Positions 7,882-17,101 of a stretch of DNA of 64,000 nt are shown piece by piece (position 1 is the first letter of the stretch; each line of letters starts with the position of its first letter). The stretch covers positions 372,001 through 436,000 of the forward strand of contig NZ_ATUZ01000011.1 of assembly GCF_000420465.1 (NCBI RefSeq), read 5' to 3'. The translations under genes were made by a program, and so were the position numbers. The notes beneath the pieces were generated by a model that was not told where the DNA came from, ran no database searches, and saw only the letters and a list, made by a program, of their open reading frames with translations. The stretch comes from Desulfovibrio desulfuricans DSM 642. GTDB taxonomy: Bacteria; Desulfobacterota; Desulfovibrionia; Desulfovibrionales; Desulfovibrionaceae.

Positions 7882-8865
7882 ATGGCGGAAGCACCGGAGA
7901 AAAATCTGGCTCTGGATATTGTTCGCATTACCGAGGCTGCGGCCCTTGCATCGGCCCGCTGGCTCGGTCGGGGAGACAAGGAAGCCGGTGACGGCGCCGC
8001 CGTTGACGCCATGCGCGTCAGCTTCGCCACCCTCAGCATTGATGGCAAGGTCATTATCGGCGAGGGCGAAAAAGACAATGCCCCCATGCTCTTTAACGGC
8101 GAAAAGGTCGGCAAGGGCTGCGGCCCCAGCCTTGACGTGGCCGTTGACCCTGTGGAAGGCACCAATCTGCTGGCTTATGGCCGCCCCAACGCCATCTCGG
8201 TTGTGGGTGTTGCGCAGAGCGGCAGCATGTTCAACCCCGGCCCCAGTTATTACATGCAGAAGCTGGTGGTGCCCCGCGAGGCCCGCGATGTGGTTGACCT
8301 CGATGCGCCGGTAAAGGTCAATCTGGCCAACGTGGCCAAGGCCATGGGCAAGAGCGTGCAGGACCTTGTGGTCTTTGTGCTCGACAAGCCCCGGCACGAA
8401 AAGCTTATTACGGAAATCCGCCAGGCAGGCGCGCGCATTCAGCTGCAGACCGATGGCGACGTGGCCGGTGCGCTCATGGCTGTTGATCCCCGTTCCGAGG
8501 TTGATATCATGATGGGTACGGGCGGCACCCCCGAGGGCGTGTTGTCTGCCTGCGCCATCAAGGGCATGGGCGGGCAGATTCTGGCCCGTCTGGATCCCCA
8601 GTCGTATGTGGAAAAAGAAGCTATCACCGAAGCGGGCATTGACGTACGCGAGGTGCTCACGGTGCATGATCTGGTGCGTAGCGATGACTGTTTCTTTGCC
8701 GCCACGGGTATTTCCGGCGGTGATTTTTTGAGGGGTGTGCGCTACAGTGCCAAGTACGCCGTTACCCACTCGCTGGTTTTGCGCGGCAAAACCGGCACCC
8801 TGCGGTATGTGGAGTCTTACCATAATATGGACAGACTCTCGAAATTCAGCGCGGTTCGGTATTGA
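7882..8865 (+). CDS. glpX: Fructose-1,6-bisphosphatase class II (GlpX)
   Basis: 327 residues. GlpX motifs are clear: the metal site region KVIIGEGEKDNAPML, DVAVDPVEGTNLLAYG, and GTGGTPEGVLSACAIKGMGG. It dephosphorylates fructose 1,6-bisphosphate in gluconeogenesis; some members also act on sedoheptulose bisphosphate. The ATG at 7882 has GGAGG at the right distance; an in-frame GTG at 7870 overlaps that site and is unlikely to be used. The stop is immediately followed by the start of the next gene. Confidence 0.95.
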   Translation: MAEAPEKNLALDIVRITEAAALASARWLGRGDKEAGDGAAVDAMRVSFATLSIDGKVIIGEGEKDNAPMLFNGEKVGKGCGPSLDVAVDPVEGTNLLAYGRPNAISVVGVAQSGSMFNPGPSYYMQKLVVPREARDVVDLDAPVKVNLANVAKAMGKSVQDLVVFVLDKPRHEKLITEIRQAGARIQLQTDGDVAGALMAVDPRSEVDIMMGTGGTPEGVLSACAIKGMGGQILARLDPQSYVEKEAITEAGIDVREVLTVHDLVRSDDCFFAATGISGGDFLRGVRYSAKYAVTHSLVLRGKTGTLRYVESYHNMDRLSKFSAVRY

Positions 8866-9393
8866 ATGAATAAAATTTCATCTCTCTGCGGTATTTTTGC
8901 GGCATTGTTGCTGGCCCTGCCGCTGGTGGTTGTTGCCCCCGGCATGGCCGAGGCCGCGCAGGCTCCTGCTGCCAGGAAAAAGGCGGAACAGCCTGCCCCA
9001 AGTTCCAGCGCAAACGTTAATGTGTATGAAAAACAGCCCCCGGTGACGGACAAGGAACTGCTGGACTTTCTTGAACTCCTGCCGCAGTTCCGGGCCTGGG
9101 CCAAGGGCAATAATGAAGAAGCCCACCCCATCATGCGCAACAACAAGGCGGATTTTCTCTATTCGCCCAATGCCGCTGCCTGGGTGCAGGCGCATAACTG
9201 GAACGCGGTGCGCTTTTTCTGCGTCATGGGCCGCATGGCAGCCGCTCTTTCCATCGTGGAAGAAGGCAACGACATGAGCGGCGCTCGCTCCAAGGATATG
9301 CCCGAAGTTTCAGAAGGCGAGCTTGCCCTTGCGCGGCGTCACCTTGGCACCATGCTTAAAGCTGGTGGCGATGTGCCGCCCATAAACAAATAG
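8866..9393 (+). CDS. Secreted protein of unknown function
   Basis: 175 residues. A clear Sec signal peptide covers about residues 1-30, with probable cleavage after MAEA. An Ala/Pro/Lys-rich linker follows, then a small helical domain (about residues 55-165). It has no cysteine after the signal region that would make it a lipoprotein. I do not recognise the family. The ATG begins directly after the glpX stop with no gap, so it is translationally coupled to glpX, although a link to sugar metabolism does not follow from that. Confidence 0.75.
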   Translation: MNKISSLCGIFAALLLALPLVVVAPGMAEAAQAPAARKKAEQPAPSSSANVNVYEKQPPVTDKELLDFLELLPQFRAWAKGNNEEAHPIMRNNKADFLYSPNAAAWVQAHNWNAVRFFCVMGRMAAALSIVEEGNDMSGARSKDMPEVSEGELALARRHLGTMLKAGGDVPPINK

Positions 9394-9443
9394 GGCATAT
9401 TCAGCGCCATGCCCGCAGTACGGGCCTAAACAAAAGATTGATG

Positions 9444-9475
9444 AAAGGCTCCGGTTGATTCCGGGGCCTTTTTTA
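9444..9475 (+). terminator. Rho-independent terminator
   Basis: AAAGGCTCCGG (9444-9454) pairs with CCGGGGCCTTT (9461-9471) with one T-G wobble and runs into six T. It ends the glpX transcript. Confidence 0.9.
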
Positions 9476-9604
9476 TTTGCGGCTGGCGGTCAGCAGCGCT
9501 TATTGTCAGCAAACAAAGGCAAAGGCGATGCCCAAATGTCCTGCACCATGAGACAGCCGCTGGTGTACCTCCCCACTGGGAGCGTTTTGAACCATCATGC
9601 AAAG

Positions 9605-9632
9605 AAAAAAGGCCCCTCGCGAGAGGGGCCTT
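9605..9632 (-). terminator. Rho-independent terminator of the leftward cluster
   Basis: GGCCCCTC (9611-9618) pairs with GAGGGGCC (9623-9630). Read on the minus strand the stem is followed by six T (9605-9610). It lies 58 bases past the end of the GT39-like gene. Confidence 0.9.
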
Positions 9633-9689
9633 GGTATTGTGAGCGCGGTCTGCGCCGGGCTGATTTGCGCCGGGCTGATGTATTTGAAG

Positions 9690-11828
9690 CTAGTTTGCAG
9701 GAGCCTGAGGCGCTGCGCCCTTGGGCTGTTCTGGTTGCGCCGCGGGGGCGGCTTCCTTGACCACTTCTCTGGCGAGTTCCTTGGCTGCGTCGGCGGGAGT
9801 CGGCGCAGGCGCTGCTGCGGGAGTTTCAGCCGGAGTTGTCGGGGCCGCAGTTTGGGGAGCAGACACTCCCGCAGGCTGCGTAGTGGCGGGGGTAGCGGCA
9901 GGTTCCTGCACAGGAGCGGGCTTTTCAGCCGGAGCAGCGGGCGCGGATTCAGGCGCGGTTGCCGGGGCGGCGGGTTCAAGTTTGGGGGCCTCCGCAGGTG
10001 CTGCTGCGGGAGCTTCTGGCGCGGGGGCCGGAGTCGCCGCAGGAGCCAGGACAGCCGGGGCAGCAGGAGCGGGCGTCAGGATGGCGCTCAGGCTCTTTAC
10101 CTGAGCCTCGGGAGTTTTTTCCAGCTGCGGCATGAGCATGAGCGATGCGGGCTGGGCCAGAATAACCGCAATGACCGCGCACATTACGAGCGAGCCGCTG
10201 GTGCCGCCATGCGCGCCACGGCGCACCAGACGGGCAAGCAGTACCGCCGCCACAATGCCAATGCCGCCAAGCACGGGCAGGGCCTTGAGTCCAAGCACGG
10301 CGGTGCGCTGGCTTTCGGTGAGTGTGAAGTGGAAAAACTTGCCAAGCCAGTCAAGCGTGTAGCCAAAACCGGCTGCCACCAGCGCCATGCTGGCGTGCAG
10401 CAGGCACAGGGCCGCGATGATGTAGAACAGCTTGGCTCCGGCTACGGGCAGGCGCAGCAGCGCCTTGCCCAGCAGGAGGGCCGCAAGACAGGCCGTGCAT
10501 ACGGCAGCGCCCACCATGTCGGCAGCAAAAATACTCAGCAGGCAGGCGAACACAAGGGCTATCCACAAAAGGGCCATTCCGGCTTTTTCGTTGCGGGAGG
10601 CGGCCAGATCAGCCGGGGCTGTGCGCAGCACACGCGCCCAGGAAACACCGCAAATGACAGCCAGCCAGGGCAGCAGGCCCAGAGCCGCAAAGGCTAGAGG
10701 CTTCCACCATGTGGCTTTGGTGATGGGCCAGGTCACAAGCTGGGTGCCAAGGTTCTTGAGGTATCCTTCCGGCTGATGCCAGAGCATGACAACAGCAAGC
10801 CAGCAACCGACCATGCCCAGCATAAGCACAAAACCCACGAGGCCGTCCGCCTTTTGGGCGCGACGGAATCCGCAACGCCAGAGCAGAAAGGTCAGGCTGG
10901 CAAGCACTGGCAGCAACAGATTGAAAAGGCCGCCCGTCAGGCCAGCCAAAGCCGCCAATGCAAAACCCAGAGGCAGAGTGATGGTCGTGTCTGGCTGTTG
11001 CCAGCCGTGGCAAAGGCAGGCGAGGGAAAGCAGGGTCACGGCTGCGGCTAAAGCTTCCGGCCCGGTAAAGGTGGAGAGCGGCGCAAAGATGGGCGCGCAG
11101 AGCAGCAGCATGCCGCCAGCCAGCGCGGCCCGGCGGTCCAGCCCGGCAACGCGGCCCAGAACCCACACCGCCACAAGACAGAGCAGGGTTCCGGCCATCG
11201 CGGCCAGGGGAAAGAGCAGATGGGCAAACTGCGGCGCGGCCTTGGTGAGCAGGGCTTCAATGCCCCGCAAAAACCAGAAGAATACGGGCCATTGCGAAAG
11301 ACCGTCGCCAGCCGGGGCAAGCCACATGCCGCTTTGCGCGGTTTGGGTAAAGGCCAGAATGCCTGCGGCTTCACGCGGGCAGTACAGGCTGTGCCCCATA
11401 AGGGCGGGCCATGCCTGGGCCAGCATGATGAGCAAGAGCGCAAGCGGCCCAACAATGCTGGCTGTGTCAAAAATTTTGTCGGCAAAGCCGGGAGCGGCTG
11501 GCTGAGGAGCGGATTCTGCCGGCTTTGCTGAGGCCGCGGGTTTGCCTTCTTTGCCTGAGTTGCCGAACATTCCCCTGAATCCCCTGGCCGAGATCGTCAC
11601 CGGACGGGAAGCCTTGGGGGCTGCGCCTTCGGCCTGAGGTGCGGCGGCTGCGGCGCTCGCAGCGCCCTGTGCCGCGCCCGCAGGTTCGGGAGCCGGTGCA
11701 GATGGCTGGGAAACTGCCTTGGCAGCTTGCTGCCCGGACTGGGCGTGTGCCCCTTCCGCGCTGGTCTGCTGGCCCCCAGACTGACAGGCAGCCTGGTCTT
11801 CGGGATTCTGGGCGCTGTTCTGGGTCAT
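9690..11828 (-). CDS. GT39/ArnT-like polytopic membrane protein with Ala/Pro-rich tails
   Basis: 712 residues. Residues 1 to about 115 are Ala/Gln/Pro-rich and probably disordered; about 115-560 hold some ten to twelve hydrophobic segments in the GT-C arrangement; about 560-712 are an Ala/Pro/Glu-rich low-complexity tail. The first loop, YCPREAAGILAFTQT followed by GMWLAPAGDGLSQWPVFFW, resembles the GT39/ArnT pattern with DE-A-Y, but the acidic DE pair is replaced. It may therefore be inactive or use another residue. The start overlaps the stop of the GH13-like gene by 4 bases. Substrate is unknown. Confidence 0.65.
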   Translation of the reverse strand: MTQNSAQNPEDQAACQSGGQQTSAEGAHAQSGQQAAKAVSQPSAPAPEPAGAAQGAASAAAAAPQAEGAAPKASRPVTISARGFRGMFGNSGKEGKPAASAKPAESAPQPAAPGFADKIFDTASIVGPLALLLIMLAQAWPALMGHSLYCPREAAGILAFTQTAQSGMWLAPAGDGLSQWPVFFWFLRGIEALLTKAAPQFAHLLFPLAAMAGTLLCLVAVWVLGRVAGLDRRAALAGGMLLLCAPIFAPLSTFTGPEALAAAVTLLSLACLCHGWQQPDTTITLPLGFALAALAGLTGGLFNLLLPVLASLTFLLWRCGFRRAQKADGLVGFVLMLGMVGCWLAVVMLWHQPEGYLKNLGTQLVTWPITKATWWKPLAFAALGLLPWLAVICGVSWARVLRTAPADLAASRNEKAGMALLWIALVFACLLSIFAADMVGAAVCTACLAALLLGKALLRLPVAGAKLFYIIAALCLLHASMALVAAGFGYTLDWLGKFFHFTLTESQRTAVLGLKALPVLGGIGIVAAVLLARLVRRGAHGGTSGSLVMCAVIAVILAQPASLMLMPQLEKTPEAQVKSLSAILTPAPAAPAVLAPAATPAPAPEAPAAAPAEAPKLEPAAPATAPESAPAAPAEKPAPVQEPAATPATTQPAGVSAPQTAAPTTPAETPAAAPAPTPADAAKELAREVVKEAAPAAQPEQPKGAAPQAPAN

Positions 11829-13984
11829 GGCATCGCTCCTTCATGCGTTTTCGGCTCGCCAAGCAGGATATGTCGCGCATGGCGGGCATCGAGGTCAATT
11901 TCTACGGCGCGCCCCGTGGGCAGGCTCTGGCCGCTCAGCACATCACGCGCGGGGCCTTGCGCACCAGCGGGCAGAGGGCAGGCAAGGTGTTGTTTCCGGT
12001 CAGAAAAATTGGTCGCCAGCAGCCAGTAGCCGCCGCCTGGCAGGGAACACAGGGTCGCCACGCAGCCTGCGGGGCCGTTTATCACCTGCACAAGACGGCC
12101 AGAAGCAAGCCCTGTGGCGCGCCTGGCCTGCAACAGGCGGGCAATCTGTCTGGCAAAACTTGTTTCCCGGCTCCACTGCATGTCCAGCGGGCCAAAGGCC
12201 AATGGAGCGGGGCTTTGCCCGCCGGGCTGGGTTGCGGCTCCCCAAAGGGGAACGCTGCCAGCGCTGGACGCGCCCTTGCCCGAACCCTGCGGCAGTCCCA
12301 GCGCGCCCGTAAGATCCTGTGGGCTTAAAAATGTCAGACCCGGCAAACCAATGCGCCAGCCCAGCAGGAGCAGGCAGGCGGATTCCATGGCCTGCGCGTG
12401 GTCGGGGTGCACGGCGCCTGCAGCGTCAAGCCCAAGGGCACGAGCGGCAAGTTCCGCCTGGGTGACGGGCAGACCCGAGGCCTCTGGCGCGCCCTTGGCA
12501 AGGGATTGCGCGCGGCGCACAAGAGCCTGACCGTCCGGCAGATCCAGCAGGGGACGCCAGTCAACATATTGCCTGTCCCGCAGTCCACGCGCAAGGCGGC
12601 TGTGGTCAACGCCCGCCGCGAGCGAGTCCTTGAGCAGTGCGCCCAGGGGCGCGGCATCGCCGCTCAGCAGGGCATATGCGGCTGCTGCCGGGGTGATGCT
12701 GTCGCGGCTGAAATCCACGGCTGTGGCAAGCACCGCTTTGGTCAGCGAAGGTGGCAGCACATCGTCCTGCACGGCCCATCCACCGTAGCGGTGCACCTCG
12801 CCCGCCAGGGATTCCAAAGCTTCAAGCCCCGGAACCAGAGCCGAAGGGTCTGTTCTGCCCCCGCTCTGGCCTTCCACCTGAACGTCAAGCCCCATGAGGG
12901 CCTCCAGCCTGATGCCCGCAAGCGTTTGCTGCTGCAAGCCCGTGTGCTGGATAACAGCTGCGGAAAATACCCGTCGGGCCTGACCGGAAGGATCCTGCCA
13001 CAGGAGCACGGGCCGCAGGGCGTTACCGCTGTAGCGGTAGACCCATCGCCGCACCTGGCCATCCGCGCCGCGCACTTCGCCGGTGACGGCCCATCCGCCA
13101 GGGGTCGCCCAGTCAAGGGTGTCGCGCCGCAACTGATCAGGAACAACGCCCCTTTTGCGCAATTCCGCCACAGCGGTCTGGCGCAGGGGCAGGCAGTCCC
13201 ATTCGCCAGCGGTGGCTGGCAAAACATCCCAGTCTTTCTGCGGCACAGACATCATGGCATACAGGCCGTCAAAGCGCGAGGCCCGGCGCGCCTGAAGAAT
13301 AAAATCCGGCCCCAGCCCCGTTGCCGAGGGGGGGAGTTCGCCGCCCACCTGCATCTGCGCCTGATCAAGTTTTGCGGTCAGCCGCGAAAAATCCTCGCCA
13401 GTGCCCAGCGAAGGGTCTGGCCGCAGGGCGGTGACGTTATCGCCCGCCTCGGAGGCTGCATCAGGCAGTGCGGAAGCAGCGTGGGCGCTCCAGATGTCGC
13501 CCTTTTCACCCAAAGGTGCCAGAAAAAGCCCGCCAAAGCCCGCCTGCGCCCAAAAGGTGTCCACGCCGGGTTGGGCCAGCGCCCGCAGGGCTGGCTGCCC
13601 GGCTCCAAGGCTGTGCGGGTTCACGTCAAACCAGTTGGGCGCGGCGGTAAGCAGCAGGGGCACACGCCGCGCGGAGGCGCTGTTGCGCCAGATAAGATCC
13701 GTGCCGGAAACCTGCCCTGTCAGCTCCTGGGTGGAGCCAAGCATGGACTGGCGCTCAAGCCATTGCAGATACCCCGGATCGGCGCGCGGCAGCAGGGATG
13801 CGTTCCCCGCCGGCTGCTTGCGGCGCAGGGACGTTGCCGTGCTGCTGTGTTTTGTGCAGGCCGAAAGGCACAGGCCGACCACCAGGGCCGCCACGAGCAC
13901 GGCCAGCAGGGGCAATCGAGCCGCAAGCCCGGCGGTCAGCGGTACGGGCCGCCGCAGTTTCTTTCGCAATGGCTGGGCACGCAT
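11825..13984 (-). CDS. GH13/trehalose-synthase-like lipoprotein
   Basis: 719 residues from the ATG 11 bases after the mazG stop; a longer in-frame start would overlap mazG. An N-terminal basic region, hydrophobic segment and lipobox LSAC (about residues 38-41) indicate a lipoprotein. The body shows faint GH13 alpha-amylase/trehalose synthase order: PNWFDVNPHSLG early, GLPGLTFLSPQDLTGALG late in the place of the family's G-P-x-x-Y-x-G-D-E strand, and a C-terminal SFARQIARLLQARR helix and beta domain. I could not find convincing catalytic Asp-Glu-Asp motifs, so a pseudo-enzyme is possible. It is translationally coupled to the GT39-like gene. Confidence 0.5.
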   Translation of the reverse strand: MRAQPLRKKLRRPVPLTAGLAARLPLLAVLVAALVVGLCLSACTKHSSTATSLRRKQPAGNASLLPRADPGYLQWLERQSMLGSTQELTGQVSGTDLIWRNSASARRVPLLLTAAPNWFDVNPHSLGAGQPALRALAQPGVDTFWAQAGFGGLFLAPLGEKGDIWSAHAASALPDAASEAGDNVTALRPDPSLGTGEDFSRLTAKLDQAQMQVGGELPPSATGLGPDFILQARRASRFDGLYAMMSVPQKDWDVLPATAGEWDCLPLRQTAVAELRKRGVVPDQLRRDTLDWATPGGWAVTGEVRGADGQVRRWVYRYSGNALRPVLLWQDPSGQARRVFSAAVIQHTGLQQQTLAGIRLEALMGLDVQVEGQSGGRTDPSALVPGLEALESLAGEVHRYGGWAVQDDVLPPSLTKAVLATAVDFSRDSITPAAAAYALLSGDAAPLGALLKDSLAAGVDHSRLARGLRDRQYVDWRPLLDLPDGQALVRRAQSLAKGAPEASGLPVTQAELAARALGLDAAGAVHPDHAQAMESACLLLLGWRIGLPGLTFLSPQDLTGALGLPQGSGKGASSAGSVPLWGAATQPGGQSPAPLAFGPLDMQWSRETSFARQIARLLQARRATGLASGRLVQVINGPAGCVATLCSLPGGGYWLLATNFSDRKQHLACPLPAGAQGPARDVLSGQSLPTGRAVEIDLDARHARHILLGEPKTHEGAMP

Positions 13985-13995
13985 GGTTGCGACCG

Positions 13996-14796
13996 TCAGG
14001 CCTTTGCCGCGGTTTCCTCGGCCTTGGCTGTGTTCCACAGCTCGTCCTTTTCATCAAGGGTCAGGGCCGAAAAATCAAGGTTCTGCTCGCGGGCGATTTC
14101 TTCCATGCGGGCAAAGCGTTTGAGGAAGCGGCGGTTGGCGTAGTCCAGCGCTTCGCTGGCCTTGATGCCCTTGCGGCGGCCAAGCTCTGCAATGCTGAAC
14201 AGCAAATCGCCCAGTTCGTGCTTCTGGGCATCCTGATCGCCGCCAGCGGAGGCGTCCAGCCATTCCAGCCATTCGGCTTCCACCTGTTGCTCCACCTCTT
14301 CATCTTCCTGCCAGGTAAAGCCCACGCGGGCCGCCTTGGAATTGATGCGGTAGGCCTTGGCAAGCGGGGGCAGGCTCTCGGGCAGGCTGTCAAACAGGCC
14401 CTTGGGCTTGCCTTCGTCATCAGTATGCTCGGCACGCTTGATTTTTTCCCAGGCTTTGAGCTGTTCTTCAAGGCTGTCAAAAACCGTGTTGCTGAACACG
14501 TGGGGGTGGCGGCGGATCATCTTGGCCCTGTTGTTATTGAGGGCATCGTCAAGGTTGAACTGCCCCTGTTTTTCATACAGGCGCGCCACAAAAAGCAGCA
14601 AAAAGGCCACATCGCCCAGTTCTTCGCGGATGTCGGCCACGTTGCCGGAGCGGATGGCGCTCACAAGCTCATGGCTTTCTTCAATAACGTATTCGGCAAG
14701 GCTTTCTGGGGTCTGTTCCTTGTCCCAGGGGCAGCCGTCAGGGGCGGTGAGTTTGTCTATGAGGAGCTGCAATTCTTCGAGGGCGGTCTTTTCCAT
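13996..14796 (-). CDS. mazG: Nucleoside triphosphate pyrophosphohydrolase MazG
   Basis: 266 residues, the length of the two-domain MazG. The first domain has the acidic metal site EELGDVAFLLLFVARL with DDALNNNRAKMIRRHPHVF; the second has ELGDLLFSIAELGRRKGI followed by ALDYANRRFLKRF. The enzyme hydrolyses (d)NTPs to monophosphates and pyrophosphate. The opening PDGCPWDKEQT is the classic MazG start. It is the second gene of the leftward run after cvpA. Confidence 0.95.
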   Translation of the reverse strand: MEKTALEELQLLIDKLTAPDGCPWDKEQTPESLAEYVIEESHELVSAIRSGNVADIREELGDVAFLLLFVARLYEKQGQFNLDDALNNNRAKMIRRHPHVFSNTVFDSLEEQLKAWEKIKRAEHTDDEGKPKGLFDSLPESLPPLAKAYRINSKAARVGFTWQEDEEVEQQVEAEWLEWLDASAGGDQDAQKHELGDLLFSIAELGRRKGIKASEALDYANRRFLKRFARMEEIAREQNLDFSALTLDEKDELWNTAKAEETAAKA

Positions 14797-14826
14797 GATG
14801 GCGTATTTCCTTGGTAATTCTGGCAG

Positions 14827-15315
14827 TTAAATGCCCAGGCGGGCGGTGAGGTCAGGCGGCAGCCAGCCGTGTACCTGGGTCATGAGCGCGTTGAAGTAGG
14901 GCAGTGCGCGCGAATGCTGCATAAAGGGCGCGCCTGCGAAAAATTTTTGCAGAAACAGCAGGGCCAGCGAGCAGAGCAGGACGCCCTTGGCAAGACCGAG
15001 CATGCCGCCAGCCAGTTTGTCTGCCCATGACACAAAGGAGAAGGAAAGTATTTTTTGCAGGATGCGCGCAATGATGGCCACCGAAATGATGACCCCCAGA
15101 AAAATGAGCACGTATGCCGCAATGATGCGCCATGAGGGATCAGTGATGAGCGTAAGGCGCGGCGCAAGCAGCGGATGGTAATGGTGCGCGGCCCAGAAGC
15201 CGCCCAGCAACGAAATAAGCCCGGCAACTTCGCCCACGAAACCGTGGATAAAGCCCCGTGTGCCAAAAAATACCAGTACAAGCACTATAATGAGGTCGAA
15301 AATATCCTGACCCAT
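14827..15315 (-). CDS. CvpA-family membrane protein
   Basis: 162 residues from the ATG that gives MGQDIFDLIIV; a longer in-frame start has no support. Four hydrophobic segments and the family pattern GFIHGFVGEVAGLISLLGGFWAA near the N terminus and SWADKLAGGMLGLAKGVLL in the third segment identify CvpA. E. coli CvpA is needed for colicin V production and affects envelope stress tolerance; its exact role is unclear. It lies 30 bases upstream of mazG on the same strand. Confidence 0.85.
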   Translation of the reverse strand: MGQDIFDLIIVLVLVFFGTRGFIHGFVGEVAGLISLLGGFWAAHHYHPLLAPRLTLITDPSWRIIAAYVLIFLGVIISVAIIARILQKILSFSFVSWADKLAGGMLGLAKGVLLCSLALLFLQKFFAGAPFMQHSRALPYFNALMTQVHGWLPPDLTARLGI

Positions 15316-15539
15316 GCGTTCTCCGTTGCGGCTGTATTGCCCGCATGGCGGGCCGTTGCCGGGAAGGCTTTCGCGCCGAGGCCTTTGACCTGCGGCGGGG
15401 CAGAGCATAGCAGATGCTGACCTGCGGCACAACGTGCCTCGGGGGCTGATTGCCCGCAAGCTGTTGGTCTAGTTGCGGTATGGAATATGGATGACTGGGA
15501 GGCTGCAAGCAGGGGACGCAGCATATGCGGGGCGGAGCG

Positions 15540-16157
15540 TCAAACAGGGCAGGCAAGCTGTTGCGGCAGACGGGGCAGCAGTTGGGCAATACTGCTGTGG
15601 CTGCGGAGCGCCAGAATCACGCCGGGGTCCGGCTCTGCAAAAATATGGGGGTAGTCCACCTCGCCGCACTGCGGATGCACGGTAAAGGCCAGTTGCTCCG
15701 GGCCGTTTGGCAAGAACTGCGCGTCAACGCCGGGCTTGTTTCCCCGCGCGTCCAACCTCCGCCAGACCTGCCGTTCGCTGATCCATACGGCATTGAGGCC
15801 GTGCAGCACCCGGTGGGGATCGTGCCCGTCTTCAAATCCCAGCAACTGGTAGCAGAATCCTGCGGCGATGCTGTTGGCGCGCAGCAATGCGGCCAGAAGA
15901 TGCGCCTTGGCATAACACAGGCCCTGCCCCACATGCAGAACTTCCGATGCGCTGCATGTAACAGCAGTGCCGCCGCAATCCACCGAGTGCGCAACGCTAT
16001 CGCGCACAAATACAAAAGTTTTTTCAACGAGTTCCATTTCAGTTGCGCAGTCTGCGGCAAGGCTGGCGGCCTTGCGCTGCACTGGTGCAGAGCGGAAATC
16101 AATGATTTCCGACTCGCTCATGCAGGCTTGCGGTGCGGGGGACTGTTGGTGCATCAT
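15540..16157 (-). CDS. Transglutaminase-like superfamily protein
   Basis: 205 residues. A Cys-His-Asp triad in the transglutaminase/protease order is visible: Cys in VGQGLCYAKAHLLAALLR, His in HRVLHGLNAVW and Asp in VWRRLDARGN. No signal peptide, so it acts in the cytoplasm. Such proteins are usually peptidases or amidases rather than cross-linking enzymes. ATG 16157 has AGGG seven bases upstream. A 224-base gap with no gene separates it from cvpA. Confidence 0.8.
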   Translation of the reverse strand: MMHQQSPAPQACMSESEIIDFRSAPVQRKAASLAADCATEMELVEKTFVFVRDSVAHSVDCGGTAVTCSASEVLHVGQGLCYAKAHLLAALLRANSIAAGFCYQLLGFEDGHDPHRVLHGLNAVWISERQVWRRLDARGNKPGVDAQFLPNGPEQLAFTVHPQCGEVDYPHIFAEPDPGVILALRSHSSIAQLLPRLPQQLACPV

Positions 16158-16289
16158 CGCCAAACCCTATCACAGGGGAGTGCGGGGTGCAAAAGGACCA
16201 AAGCGTTCAGCCCCGCAGCGCATTGTCCTTTGTGCGCAGAACACAACCGTGCAGCATCACAGGGCGGAATAACAGGCCGGGCAGGAGGC

Positions 16290-16916
16290 ATGATGGATAC
16301 ATTGCGGGGCCGTGTGGCGGGCGTGGTGCTGGCGGGGGGGCTTTCCTCGCGCATGGGGCGCGACAAGGCGCTGCTGCGGGTCTACGGCTCGGACAATCCT
16401 GATCTGCTGGCCCGTACGCACACGCTGCTTGCCGCCTTGCTGCCGCAGTGCTGGGTGTCGTGCAGGCCGGGCCTTCCCCGAGCCGGGTATCAGTGCATTT
16501 TTGATGAAAAAAATGATTGCGGCCCCGTAGCGGGGGTGGTCGCGGCCCTGCGCACGGCGCAGGCGCAGGGATTTTCTGCCGTGCTGGTACTTTCCTGCGA
16601 CATGCCCTTTATGGATCCGCCCACCTTGCGCAAACTGCTTGCCGCCCGCGATGCAGCCCCGGCAGATACCCTTGCCACGCTCTATATAGATGCGGTTAGC
16701 GGCAGACCCGAGGCTCTTTCCGCCGTATACGAAACAGCGGCGCTGCCCTGGTTTGAAGATTCGCTTGCCTTTCACGGCGGCAGGCTCAACAGGGTCGTGC
16801 CGCTTGAGCGGCAGTGCCGTTTGCCCTATGGCCCGGAAGAAGCCCGCCCGTTTTTCAATCTGAACCGTCCCGATGACCTGCAAAGGGCGCTGGATATTCT
16901 GGGCGCTTCCCATTAG
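16290..16916 (+). CDS. mobA: Molybdenum cofactor guanylyltransferase MobA
   Basis: 208 residues from a tandem ATGATG preceded by GGAGG. The nucleotidyltransferase signature LAGGLSSRMGRDKALL lies near residues 15-30, with the metal-binding Asp in LSCDMPFM. MobA transfers GMP onto Mo-molybdopterin to make MGD, the form used by formate dehydrogenase. It precedes the FmdE-MoeA fusion gene on the same strand and fits the Mo/W theme of the next 10 kb. Confidence 0.92.
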   Translation: MMDTLRGRVAGVVLAGGLSSRMGRDKALLRVYGSDNPDLLARTHTLLAALLPQCWVSCRPGLPRAGYQCIFDEKNDCGPVAGVVAALRTAQAQGFSAVLVLSCDMPFMDPPTLRKLLAARDAAPADTLATLYIDAVSGRPEALSAVYETAALPWFEDSLAFHGGRLNRVVPLERQCRLPYGPEEARPFFNLNRPDDLQRALDILGASH

Positions 16917-16957
16917 TCTCTTTTTGCCAGTTCACGGTCATCTAAGTAATCGTGATT

Positions 16958-17024
16958 ATCCGGCGGAATCTGAGTTGCCGCCAACCAATATTTGCTACCC
17001 GGCGCGTCTGCGCGTCTGCCCGGG
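16958..17024 (+). promoter_or_regulatory. Structured leader before the FmdE-MoeA gene (unassigned)
   Basis: Two hairpins stand in the 185-base gap. GGCGG with CCGCC closes one at about 16960-16983, and CCCGG (16998-17002) with CCGGG (17020-17024) closes the other, which contains a direct repeat CGCGTCTG. Neither is followed by a T-run. Context would suit a molybdenum-cofactor-responsive RNA, but I do not see the Moco riboswitch core, so it is left unassigned. Confidence 0.3.
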
Positions 17025-17101
17025 CGAGCGGAGAAAACGCGCGTGAAAACACAGCCGCACCAATGACTTCGTTCAGCCCGTTGCGGTGATTTGGAGCAAA
17101 C

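Noticed and set aside
16917..17101. Moco (molybdenum cofactor) riboswitch
   Set aside because: Context fits and hairpins are present, but the conserved core sequences could not be found by eye; kept as an unassigned leader.
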